A stretch of 64,000 bases of DNA, from positions 77,342,960 through 77,406,959 of the forward strand of contig OZ038485.1 of NCBI GenBank assembly GCA_964036315.1, read 5' to 3'. Source of the stretch: Acanthosepion esculentum. Taxonomy: Eukaryota; Mollusca; Cephalopoda; Sepiida; Sepiidae. Shown here piece by piece: positions 55,229 to 64,000 of the stretch. The position numbers and the translations under genes are program-made. Within the stretch, counting starts at the first letter, position 1, and every line of letters begins with the position of its first letter. A model generated the notes under the pieces. The model was not told the DNA's origin. It did no database searches and worked only from the letters and a program-made list of their open reading frames with translations.

Positions 55229-55575
55229 GGGGTCTCCATTAAAATAGCCTTGTTGGAGACGCTGAACAGATCTAGAGAGAAAACACACCCTTGTCTTAAG
55301 CTTCTTTCTTTTTTTGTGTAGCTACTTTTTCTATCTGCATGCGAACGGTATTCTCCCGGTATAAATTCTGGATTATTCTAACATCATTTCTGAGTAGATC
55401 TAGTTTTCCTAACAGTTCAAATAGACATTTGTGCCATACTTTGTCAAATGTGTAATCTGTAGAACATAAGTATACATCCTTCCACATTAGTATTGCTCTC
55501 TCTGAATTGTCACATTGTTAAAAGTAAATAAAAAAGCATTGTTCTGATCCACTTCTCATGTTAAGGAAGCTTAAC
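55229..55575 (-). pseudogene. LINE, middle part, minus strand (other side of the nested insertion)
   Basis: The minus strand reads MRSGSEQCFF, then MWKDVYLCSTDYTFDKVWHK, LFELLGKLDLLRNDVRIIQN, LYRENTVRMQIEKV, then GVFSLDLFSVSNKAILMET. These are motif A (DYT--FDKV-H) and motif B (QGCVFSPDLFNLYSEAILRE in relatives). The text breaks off just before the position where the 53225 fragment resumes, with only about five codons unaccounted for. The two are one element. Confidence 0.8.
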
Positions 55576-56135
55576 ATAATAAGAATTAGTTTTGAATTTC
55601 AAACTCCTTTATTTTCTATCATAATCACTGATCAATTCTTGCTTTTCAGTTAAACCTAAAGATTCACAGGTAGCATCATATCTGTTTTGTTCTAGAGCCT
55701 TTTGTTGAATATTCCTGTCAAAGTGTCAAAGTAACTATGCTTAGATTTCACAGTAAAATTAATATGAGATGATGGACAAGCTGAATATTGAGATAACACA
55801 ATGTTATAAATCTTTCTTTCTATGTACCTTAACAGGAATCATTTAAGAAGGGTACAAAGATGCAAACTGTTTCCCAAAAGAATTATTACTGATATGATTA
55901 ATTATTATAAATTTATTTATTGCCTATTTGTGTGTGTGCTGCAATTTTTTTCTATCCTTTTCCTATTAATGGACGATGATTTCACAACTAATATTATCCA
56001 CTCCCAGACTAATTATTTCCTTCTCTTACACTCTCTATAATTTTTTCCACAAAGCATTTATTTTATTCCTTTCTCCATCTCAGTCATCGTATCCCTGTAA
56101 GTTGATAAAATTTGCAGCCAACCATTCTCCAAACA

Positions 56136-56138
<3 letters not shown>
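55576..56138. other. no gene seen
   Basis: AT-rich DNA; nothing recognised. Confidence 0.5.

Positions 56139-56176
<38 letters not shown>
56139..56176. repeat. (TA)n microsatellite
   Basis: About 19 TA units. No retroposon head was recognised next to it. Confidence 0.97.
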
Positions 56177-56179
<3 letters not shown>

Positions 56180-58023
56180 TAAACATGTGACCAAAAAGGT
56201 TGCTCACCATAAGCCTCACTTCCATGTCCCATGACCATCCCAACACCATCCTCACCACCTCAGCTGTCGCCTACTAAGCAACAACATATCCTTTAATTTT
56301 TCCCCCTCTCTCATTTGTCATCATACTAGTCAGACGAACCATTTCTTTCTACAGTCATACAATGAAGCCATTCCCAGATAGACTGAAGGGTGATAGAATT
56401 TCATTTTTTTTTTTACATTTTTAAGATCTAAATTTCCTGCCTTGTTTCATGTCATAGAACAACACTTTACTAATTTCAGTTTATGTCAGCATATTTTTGC
56501 AACTTTAAAATAAAACATTAAGTTTTATGTTTGTTCTATATATGCCTTCATGCAAATATCCTACAGGAGTTTTTTGTGTTTGTATGCTTGACTAACGTTT
56601 ACAGGGCACACAGACCTAAAGGTAGAGTAGACAATGACTTGAATAAAATGGTTGACAAAAAGGAGTAATCCTAATTGACTAAAACAGTGATGTAATCTCA
56701 TCATAATATTTTGAGAAGTACACTTCAGGTCTTATTGAACAATTGGATCACTCTAATTTAACTATTGTTCCTACTTTATTTATGCTTAATTGTAATTTGG
56801 TTGAATATAATTGCTTATTAAAGGCAGACCTAGCACAATAATAGGCAAGCTTATCTTATTTAAATTATTATTTGTTATCTTTAGGTTTTTTTTTAATTCA
56901 TTCTACACTACCATGATTATCAGCTCTCTGCATGTGTATATTAATTTCATTTAGTCAATTGTTTTTTTATTAAATTCATTTCTCTTCAGGATCATGTAAC
57001 CTAATAAACATTGGTCATTTCTTTTTGGATTTTGATAATGTACTTTGTCTGATACAAGAGCAAAATTTTTTTTTTTTTTTTTTTTTGACATTTTGGTCTA
57101 CTTGCTGGCATCTAGATCCAAAGCAAGTATTTTCTCCCTGTGACAACTTGAAAAAATCTTTGAAAGCCAAGCAGCAACTTCTCCATTACTTTTTTAAGAA
57201 TGGGATTCTAGTGAAAGGTCAAAATCTTTATTTATTTTAAATGTAATTCACTGAAAGAAAGTACTACCAAGAAAGAACAAAAGAATAAACATTTTAATTT
57301 TATCAATGTATTGGCTAAACATTAACCATTAACCTGTGATATGGGAGGACTTAACAGAGTCATATTCACAGGCAAAAGGATATAATTTGTGAAGTTTTTA
57401 TTACAGGAAATATCTTGAATTTTTTATTTTATTTTTTATTTTTTCATTTTTTTGTCAATTTGAAAAAATGACTTTGAGTTAAACTTATTTTAACCAAAAC
57501 ATAAAATAACTTTGGTCCCATCAGTACCACTCAAACATTCATTTTCTTCTAAATTTGTAGATTTTATATGTAAATACCAGATTTCTATTATAATTCATTG
57601 TCTATTCTATAATAAAAGGCATTCCTCTGTATATGTGTCCAGTTTATACAACAATACTTAGACCCTTAAAACTATATATTCTCATTCAGCATGTTCCAAG
57701 TAAGGTCTTGATAAACAATTTAATTCTGTACATTTTAGTGAAGTTATTTGTAAATTAAGCATACAGAGAAAATGTTTAAAAATATATTTAAAAAAATGCT
57801 GATATCTTAGCATTTCCAATTTAAATCTGAAGTCATTCAATTACTTTAAATAATATAAAAACATTTATAATATATACTTTTATCAAACAGAAACTAGAAA
57901 CACTTTAATTTATAACTATATTTTAGGAATGACAATATATTTTGAAGGGGTCATATGTCTTTGTGAAAAATATTTTGCTATTTTTTATGTGTCCCAATTG
58001 CATCACATGTGAATGATTTCTCA
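56177..58023. other. no gene; poly-T at 57066-57086
   Basis: A run of about 21 T follows gagcaaaa; it could be the reverse of a poly-A tail, but no element was recognised on its left. The rest is AT-rich with no supported feature. Confidence 0.5.
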
Positions 58024-58110
58024 ATAAGTGCTTCCCTTGAATAAGCACACCTAATAGTTCATTTTTTGAATAAGTGCCCCCCCATGCTTATTCAAAGAAA
58101 TACAGTATTT
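58024..58110. repeat. cluster of GAATAAGTGC-type subterminal repeats
   Basis: caataagtgc, gaataagcac, gaataagtgcccc and the inverse gcttattc lie within 85 bp. Clusters of this kind occur next to the ends of some DNA transposons and MITEs. No terminal repeat or target duplication was identified. Confidence 0.4.
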
Positions 58111-58426
58111 CAGTCTAGTGTTATATGGGGCCAAGTGTGGTGAATAATGCTACATGATGAAGAATTTCCCATCTCAACTCCATTGTGTTTTTAGGTTGAC
58201 AAAGCAATGTGTGAATAAGTGTTGTCATACAGCATTACACCTATCCTTCTCCTTTTTTTATACAGTTTCTTTTTTTAATTGCAAACCTTGAAAATGATAA
58301 CTTTAAGGTTCTTTTTTTATATCCAATACAAATCTCAAAAGCCACTGGTGATAGTAGGTTCCATTCAAAATGGTAATGATGAATGAGGTGTGTGATATGA
58401 ATGAAAGAGAAGATGGTAGGAAATAG

Positions 58427-58895
58427 AGATTATGAGGATAAGGAGTAAAGATAACAATTGATCTTTGTCTTGAAGAGATTAAAATTGTAGTGTTCAAGGA
58501 AGCATCCAAGCAGATGTTTGTTCCACAATGTAGCAGTTCTTTGGAAAAAGCTGTTGGAGTGGAACTATTTCCTTACACTTGGAATAAAGGAGAAATGAGG
58601 CTGATTTGACTCTGTGTAATTAGTATCATGTGTCCTAGTTGTAAAGGTCTGAATTGGTGGAACTAAAGAATTGAGATCATCTGAACATTTCCCATGAAAA
58701 TAACAAAAGAGTAGTGATAGGCTTGCAATCATTGGGAAAGAGGTCGCAGAGTGGAGAATAAGTGTTCCCCCACAAGACTGTGTAAATGATTCTGAACTCT
58801 ATTAAAGCTGAGAAGTGAAGCTTGAGCAGCCCCTGTCCAGATATGACAGCAATACTTCATTTTTGGTCTAATCTGACTCTTGTAAAGATAAAACA
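58427..58895 (-). pseudogene. jockey/CR1-like LINE, C-terminal end of reverse transcriptase ORF
   Basis: On the minus strand, pieced over frameshifts, it reads LYKSQIRPKMKYCCHIWTGA, AQASLLSFNRVQNHLHSLVG, FSTLRPLSH, FHGKCSDDL, SLVPPIQTFTTRTRH, then FHSNSFFQRTATLWNKHLLG, CFLEHYNFNLFKTKIN. This is the thumb and C-terminal region shared by jockey- and CR1-type LINEs (KS-IRP-LEYC-HIW--A, F---CS-EL--L-P, R-A-LWN-LP). Frameshifts and stops make it dead. It is a different clade from the 49-55 kb LINEs. Confidence 0.75.
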
Positions 58896-59260
58896 TAGCA
58901 GAAGGAATCAGCTATATCCTGGAGCAATAGAATGAGCTAAACATTTTCCCAGTATCTTTAGTAATTTGATGCTATGTAAGTAACAGTTTCACCAGGCTTG
59001 AATAACTCATCATACAATACACATTTCATATAGCAAATTCAGCTGATTTATAATAATATATAGCAGTAATAAATTTTTAAAAAGGATTGAGTTTTAATGT
59101 TGATGCAGAAATTTATCTTAAATCACGTACTATGATTTTTAATACTTCGGATTTTTGTAGCAAATCAACTTTTTGTCTTCAGTGACAATACTATAAAAAA
59201 AATGATTTTGTTCATGTCTGGCAAGAAGTGAAATACATGTCGTGGGATACTTTTCAATGT
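58896..59260. other. no gene seen
   Basis: AT-rich DNA between a LINE fragment and a mariner fragment. Confidence 0.5.
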
Positions 59261-59545
59261 TTATATCTGAAAATTCATATGGAACCCTTTTACTACTTTT
59301 ACTATCTTCCCCATACTTTGTGAATGTCTTACAAATGTTGAATGATCAACACCAACATTTTCAGTTAATTCTAATGTCAGTTTATAGACGGCATTTTTCA
59401 AAAGTGTGTGCTCATAATCACTTTCTAATTTCTGTGGCCTACCACTGTGGTTTATCTTCCTTTCATATTCACCTCTTTTTAATTTTGCAAACTGTTCAAT
59501 TCTAGTGTTTGATCCTAGTGCTATTTTGCTCAACCTGAAAACTTG
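59261..59545 (-). pseudogene. mariner transposase, helix-turn-helix domain
   Basis: Open for about 95 codons: AKLKRGEYERKINHSGRPQK, LESDYEHTLLKNAVYKLTLE, LTENVGVDHSTFVRHSQSMG, KIVKVVKGFHMNF. The GRP--L hinge followed by T--EL-E-LGV-HST--RHL--LGK-KK-GKWVPHEL is the second helix-turn-helix of mariner transposases. The catalytic half is absent downstream, so it is a fragment. It is not the same lineage as the one at 39.7 kb. Confidence 0.8.
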
Positions 59546-61707
59546 TTCCAACCTGCAGTGTTGCCACTATTTTCTTTTTCCTTCTTTTTCTTAAGACAGG
59601 ATAAATGAACACTGAAAAACACTTTTCTACTGTGTCTTCAGTCTCTAATTTTGGAAAAAGAGGACTCTGCAAATCTTTCCATACACAGAGACATGATAGA
59701 TGTAAATAGACACTATTATTTTACTTAGGTTTGACATTTATAATTATACAGTTTAACAATTACTCAGTTTACTGTAGAAATGAAAGCAATATAACCACAC
59801 AACCACTTCACAATGTTTCTCTCTGTAAGAAAACAAGAAATCTGAGATTGTTAAAGGGAACTTATTGTTGGTCATTTCAAAGTCAAAATGAGTTAGCATC
59901 AATTCATATTAAGAATATGAATTCAATTAGGAACTACATAATTATGCAAATTATACACTGATTTATTAAAAATTGTGCCTTCATCTTGGTTGTTATAGCC
60001 ACAATGCTTTCACTCCTATATTCTCTGGCCTTCTTTAAATACCTATCATATTTGTTATTATTTGAGGATTTTGAACTATGCTGTTTATTCAATCCTTGGA
60101 GGTAGAATTTTCTCATACACTGTCCATACTAGAGGATATTGTATAGCAGTTAAACACCAGTTTATCTATAACACTAATTCTTCATCTAGAAAATTCAGAC
60201 AGAAATTATCACATGATTATACAATTTACTAATGAAGGAAAAGAAACTTGTTCAGGTTGACCTGGGCTATCAAAAATGTGCTGTTGAGCATGAGACAGGA
60301 AACTTAAAAAATCCTCCAAGGCCAAGAAGCCAATGTGGTAGGGTGTGTCAAAATCAGCCTGAGAACAACATCTTCATCACATGGCTTATTATAGTAGAAC
60401 AGCTAGAAGAAATCTATTTTGTAATCAGTTAATATTCAGCAGAGAAATCTATGGGTAAATGAGACTGTGGACAAACACTTGTAATTTGAGCACACTATCA
60501 TCTTTTAAGATAATTTTTCATTTACTCTATTAACAAAATAAATTGGAGAATATCTAACCAGGAATATTGATTTAACTGACTGCTATCTACTATCAAACAC
60601 AATAGATTTTTGGTAATGGTATGGGATCAGTTTAGAACATTGGTCATTCAAATCTTCTGGAGCAGATGAGAGATTTTGATTCAGAAAAATGGATTCTCCA
60701 TTCCAAAAGGGTGACATCTTCCAATATTTACTGATAGTTATCATTGATTTGAATAAAAACAACACACCTTTTTATAGAAGATTGATACAGAAAAAAAAAC
60801 TTGAGAACGGTAAGTTCCAAAATATATTACTCTTGGGTTTGTAATAATTGTACCTCTCCTCACCCCTTATTAATTTTAAAAATTCTAACCTCTCTGCATA
60901 TTTATTTCCATGGAAACTTTCTAGAAAAAATTCAGTTCTAAGAAAATTATCATTCAAAATTGTGAAACTGATTTGATACAGATAATAAAAATTCAAATTA
61001 TAATTCATTCAGTTCTACAAATTGATTCAAATCCTAACAAATCAAAGTAATATTCATAGTAATGTGCTATATTTCCTTGTTATTTTTTAAATAATTTAAA
61101 AAATATGACCGAAAAAAGAACATTTAGAGTGCTTGACAAGTATGAAACTTTGACATTATCCAGTCCTTTTTGCCATCAGTTCATATACAAAAATGCATGA
61201 TGATTTGTGAAGAAAAGAATAACAAATGAAGGAAATTAGAAATATGATTTTTAAAGTTTTGTGTTAAAAATTTTAATATAGAAGAAAAACAGTCCTCTTT
61301 TTAAATATTTTTCTCTATAGCATTCTTTCTTTGAAATAAACTAAATTCTAGATTAATCCTTTTCACTTCCTCAGAATTTTTCAACTCCATTATTCAAAAG
61401 CTTACATTCATTTGTTTGTAAAAAAAATTTCAACCCCCTCACTACTTAATCCAAACCCATTTGTATTCAAGACCAAAGTGTAAGTGATTTCCATAGCTCA
61501 TTTAGTTTCAAGACATGAGTTGCATTGAACATATCTGGGCTATTTCCAGGGAACCTTTGACAAAGAGGATTTGCTTGCTTCATCATTTGAATGAATCTTA
61601 TACAAGAAAAGATAGCAGACCATATAAATTTGATATTTGAAAGAATAAAAATTTTAATCTCAGCTCACATGTTCACTAAATTTTAATTTATGTAAAAAAA
61701 TATTTTG
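59546..61707. other. no gene seen
   Basis: AT-rich DNA with scattered frames of 60-78 codons on both strands. None has a recognised domain or unusual composition. Confidence 0.5.
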
Positions 61708-62085
61708 TTAGAAGCAAAGAAAAGAATACTGACCTGTTATGTAATATCAGTCCTCCTATAAGGCACTGAATGCTGGACAATCTCCTCACAGATGAACAAG
61801 TGACTTGAAGCACCAGATATGTGATTCTACAGAAGGATACTGAGAATACCATGGACTGAAGATGTGAGCAATGACATAGTTTTAGAGTAAATGGAAACAA
61901 AAAGGTCACTTATACTTAACATCAGAAAAAGACAATTGAAATTTCTAGGGTACATAATGGGGAAAGAGGGCTTGGAATATCTGATAGTCTCAGGACAGTT
62001 AAACACAAGAGGGACAGAGGAAATCAAGGGTCATGATTGCCAATGCCCTGAAGAGACATGGAACATAGAAGAAATATGAATAATG
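61708..62085 (+). pseudogene. LINE 3' fragment, plus strand
   Basis: aaagaaaagaatactgacct, ggcactgaatgctggacaat, ctgagaataccatggactga, ttgaaatttctagggtacat and catgattgccaatgccctga follow the order of the LINE at 54755-55215. They encode the SSVLL-GTECWTISSQM, ILRIPWTEDV and LKFLGYIMGKEGLEYLI segments. It is broken by several stops and lacks the reverse transcriptase. Confidence 0.75.
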
Positions 62086-62099
62086 ACACCTGCTTAAAA

Positions 62100-62560
62100 A
62101 TGGACATATCTGTTAATTGTTTTGTGTGTCCTTTCTTTTGATGCTTTCAACACTTCATGCTCCTTTCTAGACACTCTTTAGCTTTGTTTAACTTATTTTT
62201 CTATCCATTTCTTCAAAGTTGTCAAATAGATTACTAACTGCTTTCCTCTGCTTCTCTTGCCTTTCATGTGTCTTGTGAGTGTTAATTTTTCCAAGTCTTT
62301 CTTCCTCATACTGTTCCCAAAATTTCAAATGTCTTTTCAGATTGTTAACAGCAGTTACTTTGTATTTCCTATTCTTAAATTTTCCTCATTTGTCATATGC
62401 TTTATCCTTTACCAATTGTCATATGCTTTATTGACATTTGTTCAGCTGATTTGACTCTTTTCTTCATTTGTGATTGAATTGTTCAGCATTCATTGTCATA
62501 TAGAATAACAGAAATTACATAGCAGTCTTTTTTTGTTTCCTATTTTTCTAGCTTTTAATA
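62100..62560 (-). pseudogene. LINE 3' fragment, minus strand
   Basis: tactaactgctttcctctgc, ttctcttgcctttcatg and cagcattcattgtcatatag correspond to words in the minus-strand LINE at 52560-52880 (ccaactgccttcctctatct, gcattcactgccatactgc). It lies tail-to-tail with the plus-strand fragment that ends at 62085. No frame is open. Confidence 0.55.
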
Positions 62561-62623
62561 TCATACTCAGTTTCTGTTATGGGTCCTTACCTATAACTAC
62601 AGAATAAACTCTTCCTAACACTA

Positions 62624-62951
62624 TGTTGTTGTGGATTCCGGGGATGGAATCCTGAACAAATAAATAAATAAATCCAGTAATTGAAATAGGAAAAGAAGTG
62701 TATTGAACGTAAGAATACAAATTTGAAATGAAGATTAGTAGTCCAGGAATACGGGTTAGTAGAAAGTATATGTACAAGTCTCTGTAAGTGAAGCCGTAAT
62801 TATCTCTCTCTCTGTGGACTCTATGTATCTCAACCTTATCTCAACGTATCTATCTGTGAACACCCTGTGTACTCAACGTATCTCCACTCTGTCAGAATAA
62901 GTATACTTTAGACGAGTCCATCTTGTGTAAAAAGGGGAGAGCCCCACAACA
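62624..62951 (-). repeat. 3' LTR of a Gypsy-like retrotransposon
   Basis: The stretch begins TGTTGTTG and ends CCACAACA, so it has the TG..CA and short inverted ends of an LTR and is about 328 bp long. On the minus strand it directly follows a purine run (gacactaggaaggggg, 62952-62967), the expected polypurine tract. It lies on the 3' side of the integrase gene. The partner LTR is outside the window, so identity between LTRs cannot be used to date it. Confidence 0.75.
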
Positions 62952-62967
62952 CCCCCTTCCTAGTGTC
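62952..62967 (-). other. polypurine tract of the LTR element
   Basis: gacactaggaaggggg on the minus strand, immediately 5' of the LTR. In LTR retrotransposons this primes plus-strand DNA synthesis. Confidence 0.65.
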
Positions 62968-63092
62968 TTTTTTTGGTGGGGAGTTTAATATTTTTTTCAC
63001 TTATGGTATATTATTAGCGGTTCTGTGAATTTCTTTTCCTGCTTGTTCTTCTAATCTCTGTGGCTATTTGTGGTCTTTGAATTTCAAATGCT
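62968..63092 (-). other. short 3' untranslated part of the LTR element
   Basis: Between the end of the integrase frame and the polypurine tract. No additional gene (for example an envelope-like frame) is present. Confidence 0.6.
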
Positions 63093-64000
63093 TCAAAAAT
63101 AGCCTCCATTGAGTCTTTCATTTTCCGAAGGTGATGAGCTTGGCTCCTCTACCCGTCTTTTTTGTATCTGATTGATATGTCTCCTGTGAGTGAATTTTTC
63201 GCCTTGAATCGTGTACAGAACATTCCCCAGTGTGCTTATTATCGTACCTGGTTCCCAGTATGCCATGTTATTCTTAAACATTCTGAAATAGACCCGTTTA
63301 CCTGGTTTGAAGGCACTATCGGTGTATGCCGGTTTTTATTTTTGCTGGGTAATAGTTTATCAAAAACAGACCGTACTTGTAGGAACTGTTGTATGGCTCT
63401 TTCTGTTGGTACGTCCTCTGCTTTTTTCAAGGCTCTCTTAAGCGTGTCCACAAACCTTTTGGCTTGCCCGTTAGATCGTTGATGGTATGGTGCTATTTTA
63501 ATATGTTTGACTTGATAAGTCGCACAGAATTCTTGAAAGTTGCTTGAGGTAAATTGGGTACCATTATCTATTACAAGGCAATCTACCATGCCGAATCTTG
63601 CGAATAACTCGTGTAGACAATTAATAGTGTTTTCCGTCGTAGGGGTTTTGTATCTGAAAACTTCTGGCCACTTGCTAAAGCTATCTACGGTTATCAAGTA
63701 GTAATATCCATCTATGGGTCCTGCATAGTCTGCATGGATTCTAGACCAAGGTCTGTCCACCTTAGGCCATGGTTTTTGTATAATAGGTGGTGCCTTTGCT
63801 GCCGCAGCACAGCCTCTACATTTTTCTACCATTTGAGTAATGTCGTTATCCATATTAGGCCAGTAGACGAAACTTCTCATTAACGCTTTCATCCGATTTT
63901 TCCCTGGGTGTCCTAGATGAAAGTCCTTCAGAATTCGTCTTTGTGAAGATTTGGGTATGACCACTCTTTCATTATAAAGTAATACGTGATCACAAATTGA
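63093..64000 (-). pseudogene. Gypsy-like integrase (pol 3' part), broken, 5' end outside window
   Basis: It is open from the window edge: DHVLLYNERVVIPKS, FHLGHPG and CRGC (HHCC zinc domain), RPWSRIHADYAGP (first Asp), VIDNGTQFTS (second Asp), HQRSNGQAKRFVDTLKRAL (third acid). Pol integrates the cDNA. The conserved E in GQAER is K here (63450-63470), so the DDE triad is broken. After QQFLQV about 25 codons usual in the family are missing before RSVFDKLLPS. A frameshift follows at aaaaataaaaacc. The next frame gives KPAYTDSAFKPGKRVYFR and AYWEPGTI..HRRHINQI (GPY/F-like module), with stop near 63093. Confidence 0.85.

Overview
The window looks like non-coding, repeat-rich genomic DNA from a metazoan. 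A mollusc, most likely a cephalopod such as an octopus, fits best. This is inferred from the strong AT bias, very many (TA)n and (CA)n arrays, tRNA-headed SINEs, Penelope-like elements with a GIY-YIG domain, APE-type LINEs, several Tc1/mariner lineages and a Gypsy-type LTR element. I recognised no host protein-coding exon, no canonical tRNA or rRNA gene, and nothing bacterial. Almost every sequence that reads as protein is a transposon remnant.

Layout. 1-1.3 kb: the 3' ends of two mariner elements. 1.28-1.9 kb: two hammerhead-ribozyme-like motifs bracketing a tRNA-like head, then a foldback element and microsatellites. 1.9-9.5 kb: AT-rich DNA with a 35-bp minisatellite near 8.9 kb. 9.58-12.5 kb: a nearly full-length Penelope-like element on the minus strand between about 310-bp inverted repeats that resemble a tRNA-headed SINE. 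13.8-14.7 kb: an A-rich duplication, a TATA-like site, a third hammerhead-like motif, (TA)n tracts and a minus-strand SINE. 16.25 kb and 21.9 kb: further copies of the Penelope-associated SINE. 19.2-20.0 kb: a non-autonomous hAT element with an 8-bp target duplication. 22.9-23.8 kb and 44.8-45.3 kb: GIY-YIG-encoding 3' ends of a second Penelope lineage. 27.3-27.9 kb: a LINE C-terminus and a fourth hammerhead-like motif. 35.9-37.2 kb: two minus-strand hammerhead-family copies around a CpG-rich block and a large inverted-repeat element. 39-44 kb: mariner and Tc1 remnants. 48.3-55.6 kb: a mariner fragment and decayed LINEs, including a plus-strand LINE nested in a minus-strand LINE. 58.4-59.5 kb: a jockey-like LINE fragment and a mariner helix-turn-helix. 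61.7-64.0 kb: LINE fragments and the 3' half of a minus-strand Gypsy element (integrase, polypurine tract, LTR).

The strongest candidate for something under-described is a family of small retroposons that carry hammerhead-like cores and end in (TA)n tails. Four plus-strand copies (1278-1319, 1492-1534, 14210-14266, 27734-27786) fold with stems I, II and III. Stem sequences differ between copies while pairing is kept. Two further minus-strand copies keep the core but have lost stem I. In the first locus two such motifs lie in direct orientation around pol III-type A and B boxes, an arrangement like a retrozyme or the schistosome Sm-alpha SINE. All assignments come from reading the sequence by eye; no folding, alignment or database search was run.
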